DNA of 64,000 bases from Zygnema cylindricum (lineage: Eukaryota > Streptophyta > Zygnematophyceae > Zygnematales > Zygnemataceae): assembly GCA_037447655.1 (NCBI GenBank), contig JBBHKE010001410.1, positions 1 to 64,000 of the forward strand, written 5' to 3'. The position numbers and the translations under genes were made by a program. Shown here in pieces: positions 20,920-32,329 of this stretch; the first letter of the stretch is position 1, and each line of letters opens with the position of its first letter. The notes beneath the pieces were generated by a model. It was not told the origin of the DNA. It did not search any database and worked only from the letters and a program-made list of their open reading frames with translations.

Positions 20920-22075
20920 GGTAATACTGCCACCTGCAGTACCACTAGTACTAACAGCAGCTAGTACCACCAGCTGCAGCACTAGTACTAGCTGCAGCTA
21001 GTACCACCAGCTGCAGCACTAGTACTAGCTGCAGCTGTTAGTACTACCAGCTGCAACACTAGTACTAGCAGCAACTGTTAGTACTACCAGCTGCAACACT
21101 AGTACTAGCAGCAGCTGTTAGTACTACCAGCTGCAACACTAGTACTAGCAGCAACTGTTAGTACCACCAGCTGCAACACTAGTACTAGCAGCAGCTGTTA
21201 GTACTACCAGCTGCAACACTAGTACTAGCAGCAACTGTTAGTACTACCAGCTGCAACACTAGTACTAGCAGCAGCTGTTAGTACTACCAGCTGCAACACT
21301 AGTACTAGCAGCAACTGTTAGTACTACCAGCTGCAACACTAGTACTAGCAGCAGCTGTTAGTACTACCAGCTGCAACACTAGTACTAGCAGCAGCTGTTA
21401 GTACCACCAGCTGCAGCACTAGTACTAGCTGCAGCTGTTAGTACTACCAGCTGCAACACTAGTACTAGCAGCAACTGTTAGTACTACCAGCTGCAACACT
21501 AGTACTAGCAGCAGCTGTTAGTACTACCAGCTGCAACACTAGTACTAGCAGCAGCTGTTAGTACTACCAGCTGCAACACTAGTACTAGCAGCAGCTGTTA
21601 GTACCACCAGCTGCAGCACTAGTACTAGCTGCAGCTGTTAGTACTACCAGCTGCAACACTAGTACTAGCAGCAACTGTTAGTACTACCAGCTGCAACACT
21701 AGTACTAGCAGCAGCTGTTAGTACTACCAGCTGCAACACTAGTACTAGCAGCAGCTGTTAGTACTACCAGCTGCAACACTAGTACTAGCAGCAGCTGTTA
21801 GTACTACCAGCTGCAACACTAGTACTAGCAGCAGCTGTTAGTACTACCAGCTGCAACACTAGTACTAGCAGCAGCTGTTAGTACTACCAGCTGCAACACT
21901 AGTACTAGCAGCAGCTGTTAGTACTACCAGCTGCAACACTAGTACTAGCTGCAGCTGTTAGTACTACCAGCTGCAACACTAGTACTAGCAGCAGCTGTTA
22001 GTACTACCAGCTGCAACACTAGTACTAGCAGCAGCTGTTAGTACTACGGGCTGCAGAATCAGTAGTACTGGCAGC
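20920..22075. repeat. 40-bp palindromic minisatellite inside the hAT
   Basis: About 27 copies of a 40-bp unit: GTACTACCAG, CTGCAACACT, AGTACTAGCA, GC(A/G)(A/G)CTGTTA. Early in the array, units with GCAACTG and GCAGCTG alternate, giving an 80-bp higher-order period. Each unit contains the palindrome CTAGTACTAG, and many contain CAGCTG or GCAGCTGC. Edge units are more diverged, as expected for an array that grows internally. It ends about 40 bp before the right subterminal zone. Confidence 0.95.
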
Positions 22076-22810
22076 AGACTACAAAAAAAAAAACCTAGAA
22101 AATCATTCGATATATCGCGATATATTATATCGGCGATATATCGGCTAAATATCGCGATATTTCGATATAATCGATATATCGAAGCGATATATCGATTATC
22201 GGGTACCTAAAATTCGGTACATATCGAATATCGGCAAGTGGTCCTCGATACCCAACACTAGTAGACGTACCGCATTCCAGCCTGACAGTTTTACGGTTTA
22301 AGAAGATGCGCTTTGCCCTTCGCGTCGCCTGTCAGCTCGAGGTGAAATGGCATCGGAATTTGAAGACCTCTGCAAATAAAAAATCCATACTGGACGAAAA
22401 CGGACAAAATCAAACAAACTGTGTACTTCTTTTCGTCTTATTATAACGCAAACGGACAGAACATAACGAACTATGTACTTTTCTTTGTCCTTGGAAATAG
22501 TATTTTTTTTTCGAAATTTAAGGCACGTGCGAAAAAATGTTCCTATTTGTCAATCGAAAAAACCTAATTTTAAATCACATCGCGCATGTGTTTTAAACAA
22601 AGGTTTGAAGATGACGTTTTTTGTCGTAGGAGTGGGTCAAAAAGCAGAAGACGACAAATTTTCGTACATCCTAAGTTCAAGGATGACGCAAATTGTACTC
22701 TACAAATTTGCGATTCCTTCGTACGGTTGCAACTTAGGCAGTACGGCGCTAAGTTTTACGGCATAACGACAGAAAAAAACCCTTACTTATCACATGGGGA
22801 CACACCCTTA

Positions 22811-23940
22811 GACTATTACCGATTCAAGGCGAAGTTTGGGTTAACGTATATGAATTTTGATTTTTACTGTTGGCGACAAACAACATTAAAACAATTCAAT
22901 ATAAAACTAGGCAAAACCCGACATACTTTGAGTGCTTAGGAGTCGGTCACACTATAGTCAAATACGATTTTTTTTGTTAATCTAGTAGAAGCTCACATAT
23001 ATACTTGCTGTACGTGTCTCCATTTGTAAGCATGTAATTGGGGGTTAAATCTAGGACAGCAGATATAATCGATTCACGGTGTGCTTTATCAGGTGAAAAA
23101 CAAGCGTCATTGTTTCGTTGGCCCACCATTTGTATCAAGCGAAACACCCTAACAGTTTCAAACTTTGTTGTTCTTTACGCTAAAATTATATCTCTGCTTG
23201 TGGGTAAAAGAGGCTGCGCTGGCGGATTCACATATTTAAAATTTGAAATTTTGAATCTTGCGAAGTTAGTAGAACCTGCTTTTTCACTTCCGGCAGCACC
23301 GGATTGGCCTTTTCACGAAGTAGACAAGAATCTGCCCGGCTCATTGTCTCTAAACCGACAAGCAGAGATCGAATATTAACCTAATGTACAACGGTATTTG
23401 AAAACAGTTAGGGCTGTCCGCGTGTCCCACATGGCATGCCCACATGTCAGCAAGTTTTGTCGTTTTGTGTGGGCAAACTCGCAAAATTCGAAAGAGAAGG
23501 CGCCACGTTTTGCATGACACCTTGTTAGAAGCAACGAAATGTACTGTTTGGAATTGTGTACGGAAAACACCGCTAGGTTTGTTAATCCGTACGGAAGATC
23601 GTGTGCCTATCTCCTGTCGTCAATGGAAAGCAAAGCACCAACAAAAAAATCGTTTGGCAGGATCGAATTTTGAAACTGCCGGTTGTGACTATAGCTGGTA
23701 AGGTGTACGGAACGACCGAATTTACCCAAACTCTATTTTTTTTGCGTCATGTCACAATTTCCAGTTCCCATACGCCAAGGGCGCTCACATACGACAAAAA
23801 ACCGAACAAGCTTTCCGTACGACTATGTACCTTTTACCTTTGAAGTCCTCTGAAGTCCTCTCAAGTGGGGAAATAGTCGACATGTCGAATCCGTCCAAAT
23901 ATAAACAATTAAGCATTCCGACTGCTCCGTCCGTACACTT
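22811..23940. other. Upstream region of Root_cap copy 2
   Basis: No convincing gene. CG-containing words such as TCCGTAC and GTACGG are frequent. A short direct repeat, GAAGTCCTCT, occurs at about 23,842 and 23,852. The frames at 23,038-23,379 and 23,444-23,843 lack recognisable motifs. Confidence 0.45.
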
Positions 23941-23945
23941 TCTTG

Positions 23946-23955
23946 CTATATAAAT
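23946..23955 (+). promoter_or_regulatory. TATA box of Root_cap copy 2
   Basis: CTATATAAAT lies about 200 bp before the ATG at 24,150 and is followed by a pyrimidine-rich leader (TCTCTCCTCGCCTCTCCC). This is the layout of a plant TATA promoter with a CT-rich 5' UTR. Copy 1 lacks an obvious equivalent. Confidence 0.6.
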
Positions 23956-24149
23956 CTCGCTTTCTGCATATTAGCATTACAGCTGTCCGTTGTCTTCTCC
24001 CCCATCTTTTCATCTCTCCTCGCCTCTCCCTCTACTCCTTGGTCTTATTTTTTCTGTCTATTGATCATAGTAACTCTCAAATTCGGCGATTCCGAAAAAA
24101 AACGTAATTTTATTACTTGGAATCACAGAAATTTTACGGAAACCGAGGC

Positions 24150-26298
24150 ATGGCTCACGCCACGTGGCTGCTCTTGCTCGTCGTGACACTTGTGACAGTG
24201 CGTGACGCGGCGGCGTGGAACGAGGTCGCCGCCCCCGGTAGTGTGAAATATAAAGACGAGGGCCCGGATCTGTCCTTCAACAAGAGCTGCAATACGGGGA
24301 GCTGCAAATTCGGAGGCATCCTGTCCTACTTCAAGGTGGGCGAGGGAGGGGAGGCTGATAATAGACCAGTGATAGGACAATACCGTACAAGGAAATAATG
24401 CGGACTCTCCGGTCAACAACTGGATTTAATTATGTGATTTTGAATGCATAGTTACTAAAACATTTTAGTTGTACGGATTTCCTGGTAGTTGTTCTAGAAA
24501 CAAATTTGTGTTTTTCACTCTAGTTTAAGCTTCTTTCACATCATGAACTTGAGTGTTAGTAATAAGTAAGCTAAAATTTTTGCCAGCATAGTCTTATTTG
24601 ATAATCTTGTACGGCAGAATTCTAACCTCGTTTTTTTCTTAACTCCTGTTGCAGATTCCTTTGGTGAAGGGTGAATTTGGGTACAAGGAAGATGCCTATG
24701 AATCTGGCCTTGTCCCAAAATCCGTCTCCAAGGCTCTGAAAGTGAAGGGAAATAAGAATATTGAGGTGGTGGAAACAACCGGAGGAGGTGCCGGATGTTG
24801 CTTTTTGTGCAAATACTACTTTAAATGCACCTATTTCCAATTCGTCAAAGTGTAAGAACCCCGTTTTGAAAGCTTTTCCACCCCAAAATGTCTTCATCCC
24901 TATAACTTTGTTCGTAATTTGACTATCTAAAACTTTAAACATTGCATCATAACTTTGTCAACTTTTCTTTTTTGGAATAGGATACATATTCTTCCCCTTA
25001 GTCTTGTTTCCTTGTTAGCTCCAACCTTTTCCAATTTCAATATTCCAAAAAAGTTTTCACACAATTCACTCACATTTATTTTCCTTTTGTTTGTATTTCC
25101 AGCGGATGCGGCAACTGCCAACAAGGGCTTTGCTTTATTTACTCCGGAAGCGCCAAACCCAAGTACGTGGGTTCAAATGGGGGCTTTGCCCCGAGTTCCG
25201 TGGGAGGAAAATGCCGAATTCCGGAATGCAACAATGACCCCCATTTGACCGGAGCCCACGGGACAAAGTACGACTTCAACGGACTTCCCGACAAGACTTT
25301 CGCTCTCATATCCGACAAAACCATTCAAATCAACATGCATATGGTGGGGTACTACGACGACCGTACGGAGAGCGCCTCCGTTTTGGACAACGGAAAAGCG
25401 ATCCGTACATGGATCCGTCAGTTGGGAATAGTGTGGACCTTTGAGGGAGTTGAGCACAAGCTTCGTCTCGTAGCGAGATCCGGGAGCGAGACAAACCGAG
25501 GGGAGGGTTATCTGGAGAGGGCGGAACTGGATGGAGAGGCTCTGCCCAAAATGGCAGTGGGAGAGGAGGCTGAGCTGGCAGGAGGGTTGACATTCGGATT
25601 GGAGGGATATGAGAAGGAAGGTCCTTTTGACGTTGACTTCTACTCTGTACGGATTTCAGATCTTTTGAACATGGATGTTCGCCTGCGTGTGGCCAACCCT
25701 CTGTTGCAGACACCTGAGGAGACTTATGTCCACATCAGTGTGGCCTTCAACTCTCTCAAGGTAGGAAGGTGGAGACTTGGTGTCCGAAGTGAATATACAG
25801 AATGAGGTATTTTGGGAGAATTTTGAAAGTGAGAATTTGAATCAGGAATTTCATGAAGTATACGAAGCTATAGAGATTTCCCACTGCACATATGATCTCG
25901 TTTATTGTTTTTGGCTTACTTGTATCGGTAATTTGGGTTATCTTTTTTTGTGTTTCTTGTCGTTGAAATTTCTATTTTTTGTCTTTTGCAAATAATCTCT
26001 TTTTGAGGTTGACTCTTCTGATTTAGTTTGTTTCTCTGCTTTTTTCTTTTATCAGCATACCGATTCTATCCATGGTGTTTTGGGGCAAACTTACCGTCAA
26101 ACTCATGAGAAAAGAGCCGAAGAATTTTCTGAAATTTCTACGTCTTCTCTGAAACCAATTGCGGCTGACGGGAAGAGTGGCAACGGATTTTTGGATGGGA
26201 TAAAAGAAGATTATATTGTAAAAGATGTTTTGTCGACTGATTTCCAGTATTCTGCTTATGGAGGAACGTCTTCCAGAATTATTGTTGAAGTTGTGTAG
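24150..26298 (+). CDS. Root_cap family secreted protein, copy 2
   Basis: Four exons: 24,150-24,335, 24,655-24,851, 25,103-25,760 and 26,056-26,298, with GT-AG introns of about 250-320 bp and matching phases, giving about 427 residues. A signal peptide (WLLLLVVTLVTVRDAAA) precedes a Cys-rich linker (CCFLCKYYFKC, CGNCQQGLC). Exon 3 carries the Root_cap core (NDPHLTGAHGTKYDFNG, FALISDKTIQINMHMVG, TWIRQLGIVW, RLVARSG) and YVHISVAFNSL; exon 4 continues with HTDSIHGVLGQTYR. Relative to copy 1 the few differences lie mostly in exons 2 and 4 and keep the frame open, so both may be functional. The ATG was chosen because it gives the signal peptide and is shared by both copies. Protein family: high confidence; function: extracellular, otherwise unknown. 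Confidence 0.9.
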
Positions 26299-26299
26299 A

Positions 26300-27595
26300 G
26301 TTGCCTCTTTGTACTAGGGGATACAAGATACTATTTGATATTTGTTGCTTAGGTTATCTTTTTTTGAATTCAATTTAGTTTGAAAATGAAGAACTTCTTA
26401 GATTGTGTTGTGTGTAGGGTAGTTTCGGACACTTGGTAAAGGGTTATGTTTAGAACTGGAATATAGGACTTTTGTAGATTTAGTGTAAATTTAATTTGGA
26501 AAATGTATAAAGGTTGGTGGTTCAGATGTTGTTAGGAGGTGAGCCCTCCACAAAGGTTGACCTGTTGTATTTCCAGTATAGTGTAGAGTTTTTCTATATG
26601 CTGAGGGAGAGGTTCGTCGGAACACAATTCATTGTGGTTTTATCAGTTAAAAATTGTTCCGAAATATAATCTGGAAACATTTCGGTGGGATAAAGAGGGT
26701 GATCTACCAGATAAAAGGATAAAACTCAGTGAACGCATCTTTTGCTTCCATGGTCTTTTCCTATTACCTTTAAATTATTCGTCTCTAATAAAACCTTTCT
26801 TCTTTTAGAATTTTTCTTCGTATACTCTGAGGTTTGCTTGTCAATAATTTTAAGCAAGATACGATTGATAGGTTATTTTATTATATATTCTCAAAGGTGC
26901 ATATTTCATGAATTTCATTTATATAACGTTTTTGTAAAATTTGTCTAAAAATGTTTCTGGATATTGTTGAGAATATGCATGTCAGAGCTGGTATAAATTT
27001 GGAACAACAATTATAGTTGCTCAGGATCTTTTATTTGACAGGGATTTTTTTTCCAATCTTTATTACATTCAAATAATCTCCCTATAATATTTGTCATCGG
27101 TGGCATGTCCCAGAGCGGAGTGTTCACAGGTATGTACCGTAGTTGCAAAGACCTCTTACTCAATAGGATCACTACACATTCAGAGTGCGCAACACTACGT
27201 AAACTTACCAGCGAAAACTTAAGGCAATAGATCACTTGCGTAACTTTCACAACAGGAGTACACAATTATCGACAATTATGAATATATTAGCCGACGGCTT
27301 TTCTCACAAAACTCATGATGTTCATCTCTCTCAACTCTGCAATAAGGACTCTAAAAGACTTTTTCCTTACTATACACTGCACCTGACCTGGTGCACACCC
27401 TCCAGTACCGGTAGTTTCAGAATCCATTATCAAACACCAAAAAATAATTAAACAAAGGGACGGACCTTTGCCTGTAGATGTACACAAAAACTTAAGCAAC
27501 TTCACCAGAGTTCTCCTTGAATTTTGTGAGTATTTTTTGTGTTGAGCTTTCTCTTGTGCATTTAAGTATTGTTGTGCACTCTGATGGTGTAGTCA
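26300..27595. other. No confident gene
   Basis: AT-rich 3' flank of Root_cap copy 2. It does not match the 3' flank of copy 1, so the duplication ends close to the stop codon. Short frames carry no recognisable motif. Confidence 0.45.
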
Positions 27596-27596
27596 T

Positions 27597-28131
27597 CTTA
27601 TCAATTGGTATGAAAGCTAGTTAGTGCTCCGTTAATTTAGGAGTGATGAAAAAGAGAAAGAAAACCATATCTCCGCCATGTCAAGCCCGGTGGCCATAAT
27701 GCTCAGGAAGGGAGGAAATCGCATGGATCGCTCGAAAGGTGCTAGGAGAGGGTTGAACCCACATACCGGATGGAGGGAGAACTGGCATAGCCCGGGTCCA
27801 TGTCCAGACCGCCAAAAATGCACAAGGGGATGGACGATACCTAAAAGAAAGAGTTCCGGATCAAAGGAGCAAGCCGGATCATAAGGCGATATAGAGTGGA
27901 AAGTATTGTTTTTGAAAATTAAGTTTGCGTGCCCGCATCTTTTAGTGTGTACTTCATCAATACTTATAGTGTGGTACTAATGACTTTTGGAATGGATCTA
28001 CGGATAGGGGGAGAAGTACAATAGTAAGTGACAGTTGGAACTGGAGTAAATGTACGGCATGTACGGCAAACAGTTAGTTGCATGTGAAAGCGGTATCTCA
28101 CGGGTGCACGAAACCAAGTTTTCGGGGGAGT
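27597..28131 (+). mobile_element. LTR-retroelement remnant with PBS and PPT
   Basis: CTTATCA followed by ATTGGTATGAAAGC (27,604-27,617) resembles an LTR end plus a primer-binding site for initiator tRNA-Met (TGGTATCAGAGC). At about 28,124-28,130 GGGGGAG is followed by TGTTGTTTTTG, like a polypurine tract plus LTR start. The roughly 0.5-kb interior has no protease, integrase or RT, so it would be a miniature (TRIM-like) or deleted element. The two LTRs were not matched to each other, so this is tentative. Confidence 0.4.
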
Positions 28132-28317
28132 GTTGTTTTTGAAGACTTAGTTTCCTACACACAGATTTTAGTGTAGCCATAAATACGCTGCAGGATGTAG
28201 GAAAATTACGGGAGTATTCGGTCGACGATGGTTCATGTGGTTTGGTACGGACTTAGGGTCAAGTTCCATCAGTCGTTTCTGTAATCGTACGGCCAACTCT
28301 ACGCGCCGGGTTAATTG

Positions 28318-28999
28318 AGGGTGAACCTCCATCAGGCGAAAAGTGGGGTTCATTACTGGAAAAAGTGCATTTCCGTACAGATCCAGCTCATTTCCGTACA
28401 GGGCCGTACTGTTTTTTTTTTTTTTTTAAACATGATTACTGGAGATTCGTCAAGATTCTCCAAACTTTTGGGCGACAACGTCGACCGTCTGATTATGTGT
28501 TTTCGAAGCAAGCGGTCACTTCGGCCAGTGATTAGCTAGTCTACTCAGGGAGGAGACTAGCCAATCACCGGACGTGTAAAATGTTTACGCGTGGAAAGGT
28601 CACGTACGAGCCGCGCGCCTTCGGACATTTGCCACTCACCTTCGGACATATGCCACGCGCCCTCAGGCGGAAACCAATTCTGACAAAAACCACCACAAAA
28701 AGTTTGTTGAAGAATGTGCCGTGACGCCTCCACCACCATCCATCGTCATCCGGAATTTGTTGCGCCTGCTTTCTTCAAATTTCCGATTTGGTTTTACGGA
28801 TACGAGTTTAGACATTTTGCTTTTGGAATCTTTGACGACAATCGTCGTCAGAATAGGAATCTACGTGCATACAATCGAAGGAAAGCAGGTCCACGATAGA
28901 GTCCTTGCTGACACGACCTGAAGGAGAAGTGAACGAAATATTACTGCCAGAAAACGTAGCTGTACGATTAATGTAGTCGCCTGATGGAGAAGTGGCCTG
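28318..28999. mobile_element. MITE, family GGGTGGCGTTCCATCAG (diverged)
   Basis: The left end AGGGTGAACCTCCATCAGGCGAAAAGTGGGG matches, in two pieces, the ends of the elements at 57,887 and 59,788. CGCCTGATGGAG near 28,979 is the matching inverted word. The right end is blurred by AAGTGGCCTGAGGGTGG. A poly(T) run of about 17 bases lies at 28,410-28,427. Confidence 0.45.
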
Positions 29000-29046
29000 A
29001 GGGTGGCCTACCATTACGCGTTTCAGTAATTGTACGAAAATGTTTA

Positions 29047-29710
29047 CTGAAGGGCGTGCCTTCCATTAGGTTGCGTCAGTAAACCACTTTTTATTTGGGT
29101 GGCTCAATCTGGTTGGTAACACGTAGGTTAATATTGAATGCTAAAAATCTTGAAAGAATCTTCGAATGCAATGTCTGAACGCAATATCAGTATGAGCGGA
29201 GGTAATATCTGTATTAGCGGAAATATCTGTTCCAGCGGAAATATCTGTACCAGCGGAGGTAATTAATGACTCGTACAGAAGGCATTATAATGTACTACCC
29301 AAAATTTCAAAACGGAACGACAAAAAGACAACGACAAACTTTGATGGTGGGAGCGTGACGGGATAATTTCGGCGGATTTGCAGCCACCATGGCGGAAGGC
29401 GCATGACCCTTGCGACTGTACGCAAATACGCGTGCGCTCATCGTGGGTTTTTTTTTTCTTTTCCACGCGGCCCATTTTTACATGTTCAGGCTCTGAGAAG
29501 TGTCCTCCTTGTGCACGGTCGTCAAAGACTGTAAGGTTGGTGATGTGGCGTCTCGGATAAAAAGTATAATGGCATCCGACGGTCATAATTTACGCCTACA
29601 ACCTTATACATTTTTCCGTAATGATGTTTTCCTTCGAAAAAAAAAAAAAGTACGTATCGTTACGACCCTCTGTAAACAACTCCACTTTTTCGCTAATGGA
29701 AGGCCACCCT
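29047..29710. mobile_element. MITE, family GGGTGGCGTTCCATCAG
   Basis: The left end AGGGCGTGCCTTCCATTAGG and right end TCGCTAATGGAAGGCCACCCT are inverted repeats of the family seen at 57,887-59,800. The interior has no gene; the short frames with GC-rich segments near 29,380-29,420 are non-coding. Confidence 0.55.
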
Positions 29711-29865
29711 AAGTCGATGTTCCATCACGAAAAGTCTGTACACCACGTGTTTTACATTGAGTGGTACCAAGTACTTTTTCGCTAATGGAAGGCCACCCTA
29801 AGTCGATGTTCCCTCACGAAAAGTTTGTACACCACGTGTTCTACATTGAGTGGTACCAAGTGGGA
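29688..29865 (+). repeat. Tandem duplication of a MITE end (about 86 bp)
   Basis: ACTTTTTCGCTAATGGAAGG, CCACCCTAAGTCGATGTTCC and CACCACGTGTT(T/C)TACATTGAG recur twice in direct tandem, covering the right end of the preceding MITE plus flank. The two units differ at only a few bases. Confidence 0.85.
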
Positions 29866-29869
29866 TTTG

Positions 29870-30478
29870 ACAGGATATTTAAAATCTTTTAAAAATCTTC
29901 ACACCGACAAATTTCACTTCGGATCTTCACTTGCGTACCATGTACGTGCGTACAAAGTCATAATACGATAGAGCTTTTGTACTTTTTGCAGACGCTTGTC
30001 TGTACGCCAGCTCATTTTTTAGGATTTCACTTTTCGAACATAACGAAAGTCTTTTGAGAAAAATAGTGTGATGAACAAAAGTTAACGAAAATAGCGTGAC
30101 GAGGGAATATTACGAAATTTCGTTTTTATTTCCGGTTATACTTTGGAAACCGTGTGTCATGTGCAAATCATAAGATTTTTCGTTGGTTTTCCATCATGAC
30201 ACGTAGCTTAATCGTCCAGCGTGTCACGATTTTTTTTTCTGTATATGCCAAGCCACCTCCTCGAGGTGGGTTGACAGTTACAGAAAAAAATGAAGCGAAC
30301 TCCTCGCAGATGAACATCCGACGGCCAATATTGCTTCCAAGACCTTACGAGAGTATCGGCAAGATTCTTTGTAATGTTGTTTTTCGTATAAAAACAAAAT
30401 ATGCGGTACGATTTGGTACGGAGGGTCGCGAATTTCTGAAACTACGCCACTTTTCGCCTGATGGAACGTCACCCTTAC
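29870..30478. mobile_element. MITE, same family, right end and palindromic centre
   Basis: The right end CCACTTTTCGCCTGATGGAA, CGTCACCC is followed by TTA, fitting a TTA target duplication. The reverse complement aligns with 57,887-58,150 (AAAACATTACAA-like, AATCTTGCC(G/A)ATA, CAACGAAAA). A central palindrome CCACCTC-CTC-GAGGTGG is at 30,253-30,269. The left end was not found. Confidence 0.5.
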
Positions 30479-30574
30479 AGTAAGTAAATTTACATACTGT
30501 TCAATTTTTGTTATTGAATTTACCGTTATCCGACTTCATTTTTTTTTTAACAACACTCCCCCCCCTCTCGGCAG

Positions 30575-31035
30575 TCGCAATCGAGTACCCCAATTCGTAC
30601 CCAATCCGTATCCGGCCGGCCGCGTCAGACCCGGAACAGTTTCAGGAGCAAAACTTTGGGGGCTGGCCGGATTTGGCCAGGTGATACATAAAAAACAAAA
30701 ACGAATTCGGGTACGGCCGGGTAAGCAAAAAAATAAAATAATTGAAAGTTTCGTGGGTACATTCCACTACAGTACTATAGTGTCCATACTATCCAATATT
30801 ATTGTACTTTGTACTTTTGGTATAGTAGAAGGTATAAAGAAACTATACCTATAATATTGTACCTTTGAAGGTATGGGCGGGTACGGGCAATCTCGAGAAA
30901 TCGAGTTTCGGTTAACTTTCTTTTTCGTAAACGAGTATCGGGTATCAATTTAGGACCGTGACATAACCCGGCCGTATTTCGGGTGTTCAAATTTGAAAAA
31001 AACAAAAATGTCAGATTCGGGTAATTGGATTTTTG
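30575..31035. repeat. Dispersed repeat with CCGGCCGGCCGC core, copy 2
   Basis: Second copy of the repeat at 6035-6440: CAGTCGCAATCGAGTACCCC, CCGGCCGGCCGCGTC, GGCTGGCCGGATTTGGCC, TAGTGTCCATACTATCCAA, GAAATCGAGTTTCGGTTAAC. No coding frame. Confidence 0.7.
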
Positions 31036-31284
31036 ACTTTTGCAACCTCTGCCCTTTGGTTGAGCGTCACCACCCTCGACGGAAACATCGGTTATTGCAT
31101 TATTGGTGGTTTATGCTTATCAGTGCTAATATATTGTCATTTATGGGCTATAATTACTGATAGCGTAACATTTAAAAAATCATCGTACCCTAAACGATAA
31201 CAATAACCCGATATATCGATTAATGGACTTATCGCCAATACGAAGCTCACCGATACACAACACTAAATTCGCCATTAATAGTTA

Positions 31285-31448
31285 CAATTCAATCGTACGG
31301 CAAAATTGTGCTTCTCTTTTGACATCAGTAGGCCGCCACAAAGAACACTCCAAATTGCCAAGACACGAGTCAACATTCTGTTTGGAAGCATGAATCATCC
31401 CCTCTGTGACTGTAGCAGGGAAGTTGAATGTAGCGACAAACTTGACCA
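31285..31448. repeat. Dispersed repeat cut by the copia LTR
   Basis: Inverted relative of 13,956-14,155. It stops at TTGACCA, exactly where the copia LTR begins, and the other copy shows the sequence continuing (GACCACACTG). The copia element therefore inserted here, and GACCA (31,444-31,448) is its expected 5-bp target duplication. Confidence 0.65.
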
Positions 31449-32215
31449 TGTTGCTCTGCAGCAACGAGACAGCAGGGATACTACCAAAAGCAGCAGAGTC
31501 ACCCATTTAATTTAGCAAAAAAACAACCCGAAAGTACCACACAAATGGCAACTTTGACCAGCTTACACTTAACACTACAAAAGCCACTTAGCCTTACAAC
31601 ACAACTCACTTAGAGCTCACACTTAACAATATACTTACAGAGTTTCAAGCACAAACTCTGATCAGTCACAAAGTGGCATACTTACAAAGACAGTCTTAAA
31701 TGTCACTTTCCTTAGTGAACTTGTACAAGTTAACACAATCAAATGTCTAATCCCTACTTTATACAAACAATATTATCTAACTATCTATCTACAAATAAGA
31801 TCACTGTAGGCGCACTATCGTACCGTCAGTTCCACTACCTAGTACACTTAGTCCTAAGTACAATTTCCTGTTGCAAATAATCATGATTTGTCCTAAGTAA
31901 TTCATACTGATCGGTACTTCTTTCATTGTACCTGGTGAACTAACTTATACCGACTTTCTCCAACACCAATAAAGAGTCTGTACGCCGACAATTGAATCTG
32001 TCCATATAATGCGCGGTGATTTCGGTCCGTATGTTGTAACACAATGTTTCATTTTAGTACGCACAAATTATTTTAGCATTAAGTTTCTCTTCGTGTGACG
32101 CGTTTGAGTTCTGTAACGTCTCTTTAAAGTAGAAATCATTTCCTCGCTAGTCATCGCTATTCTAGCGACGAGATTATCTCATCGCTTAGAGTCCATAGTT
32201 TTCCCTAAAATAATA
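31449..32215 (-). repeat. Copia 3' LTR (767 bp)
   Basis: On the + strand it runs from TGTTGCTCTGCAGCAAC to AAATAATA. It matches the solo LTR at 45,910-46,679 throughout, including CGCTATTCTAGCGACGAGAT and TTATACAAACAA. The terminal word contains the palindrome GTTGCTCTGCAGCAAC. In element orientation the LTR begins TATTATTT and ends AACA. Confidence 0.85.
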
Positions 32216-32329
32216 CTCCCCCTAAACTTTGGACTCTCAATCCCTTAGACCACGAGTTTCTCTACAGTACTCTAACTTTGGTGCATGTAAAGCTTTAGTT
32301 AGCATGTTTGCCACCATTTTCGAATATGG

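Larger units (their letters stand above)
17289..22260 (+). mobile_element. Complete hAT transposon with 8-bp target duplication
   Basis: Perfect 15-bp terminal inverted repeats TAGTGTTGGGTATCG / CGATACCCAACACTA, flanked by the 8-bp direct repeat GTAGACGT (17,281-17,288 and 22,261-22,268). Both subterminal zones (to about 17,425, and from about 22,105) are dense in TATCGCGATA, CGATATATCG and ATCGATA words, probable transposase binding sites. Inside are a transposase gene with two stops, a 170-bp repeat array and a 40-bp minisatellite. It is nested in the Harbinger-like MITE. Confidence 0.95.
17050..22807. mobile_element. PIF/Harbinger-like MITE interrupted by a hAT element
   Basis: Terminal repeats GGGTTTGTCCCCATGT (left) and ACATGGGGACACACCC (right) with TTA target duplications at 17,047-17,049 and 22,808-22,810. 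Removing the hAT (4,972 bp) and one 8-bp duplication leaves about 778 bp, close to the 786 bp of the intact relative at 9079-9864. The interior matches that copy in reverse orientation: CGGATCCG..GGACCCGG, ACTTAGGCAGTACGGCGC, TTTTCGTACATCCTAAGTTCA. Confidence 0.85.

Noticed and set aside
20920-22075. CRISPR-like array
   Set aside because: The 40-bp units are directly contiguous with no unique spacers, and the context is a eukaryotic hAT element.
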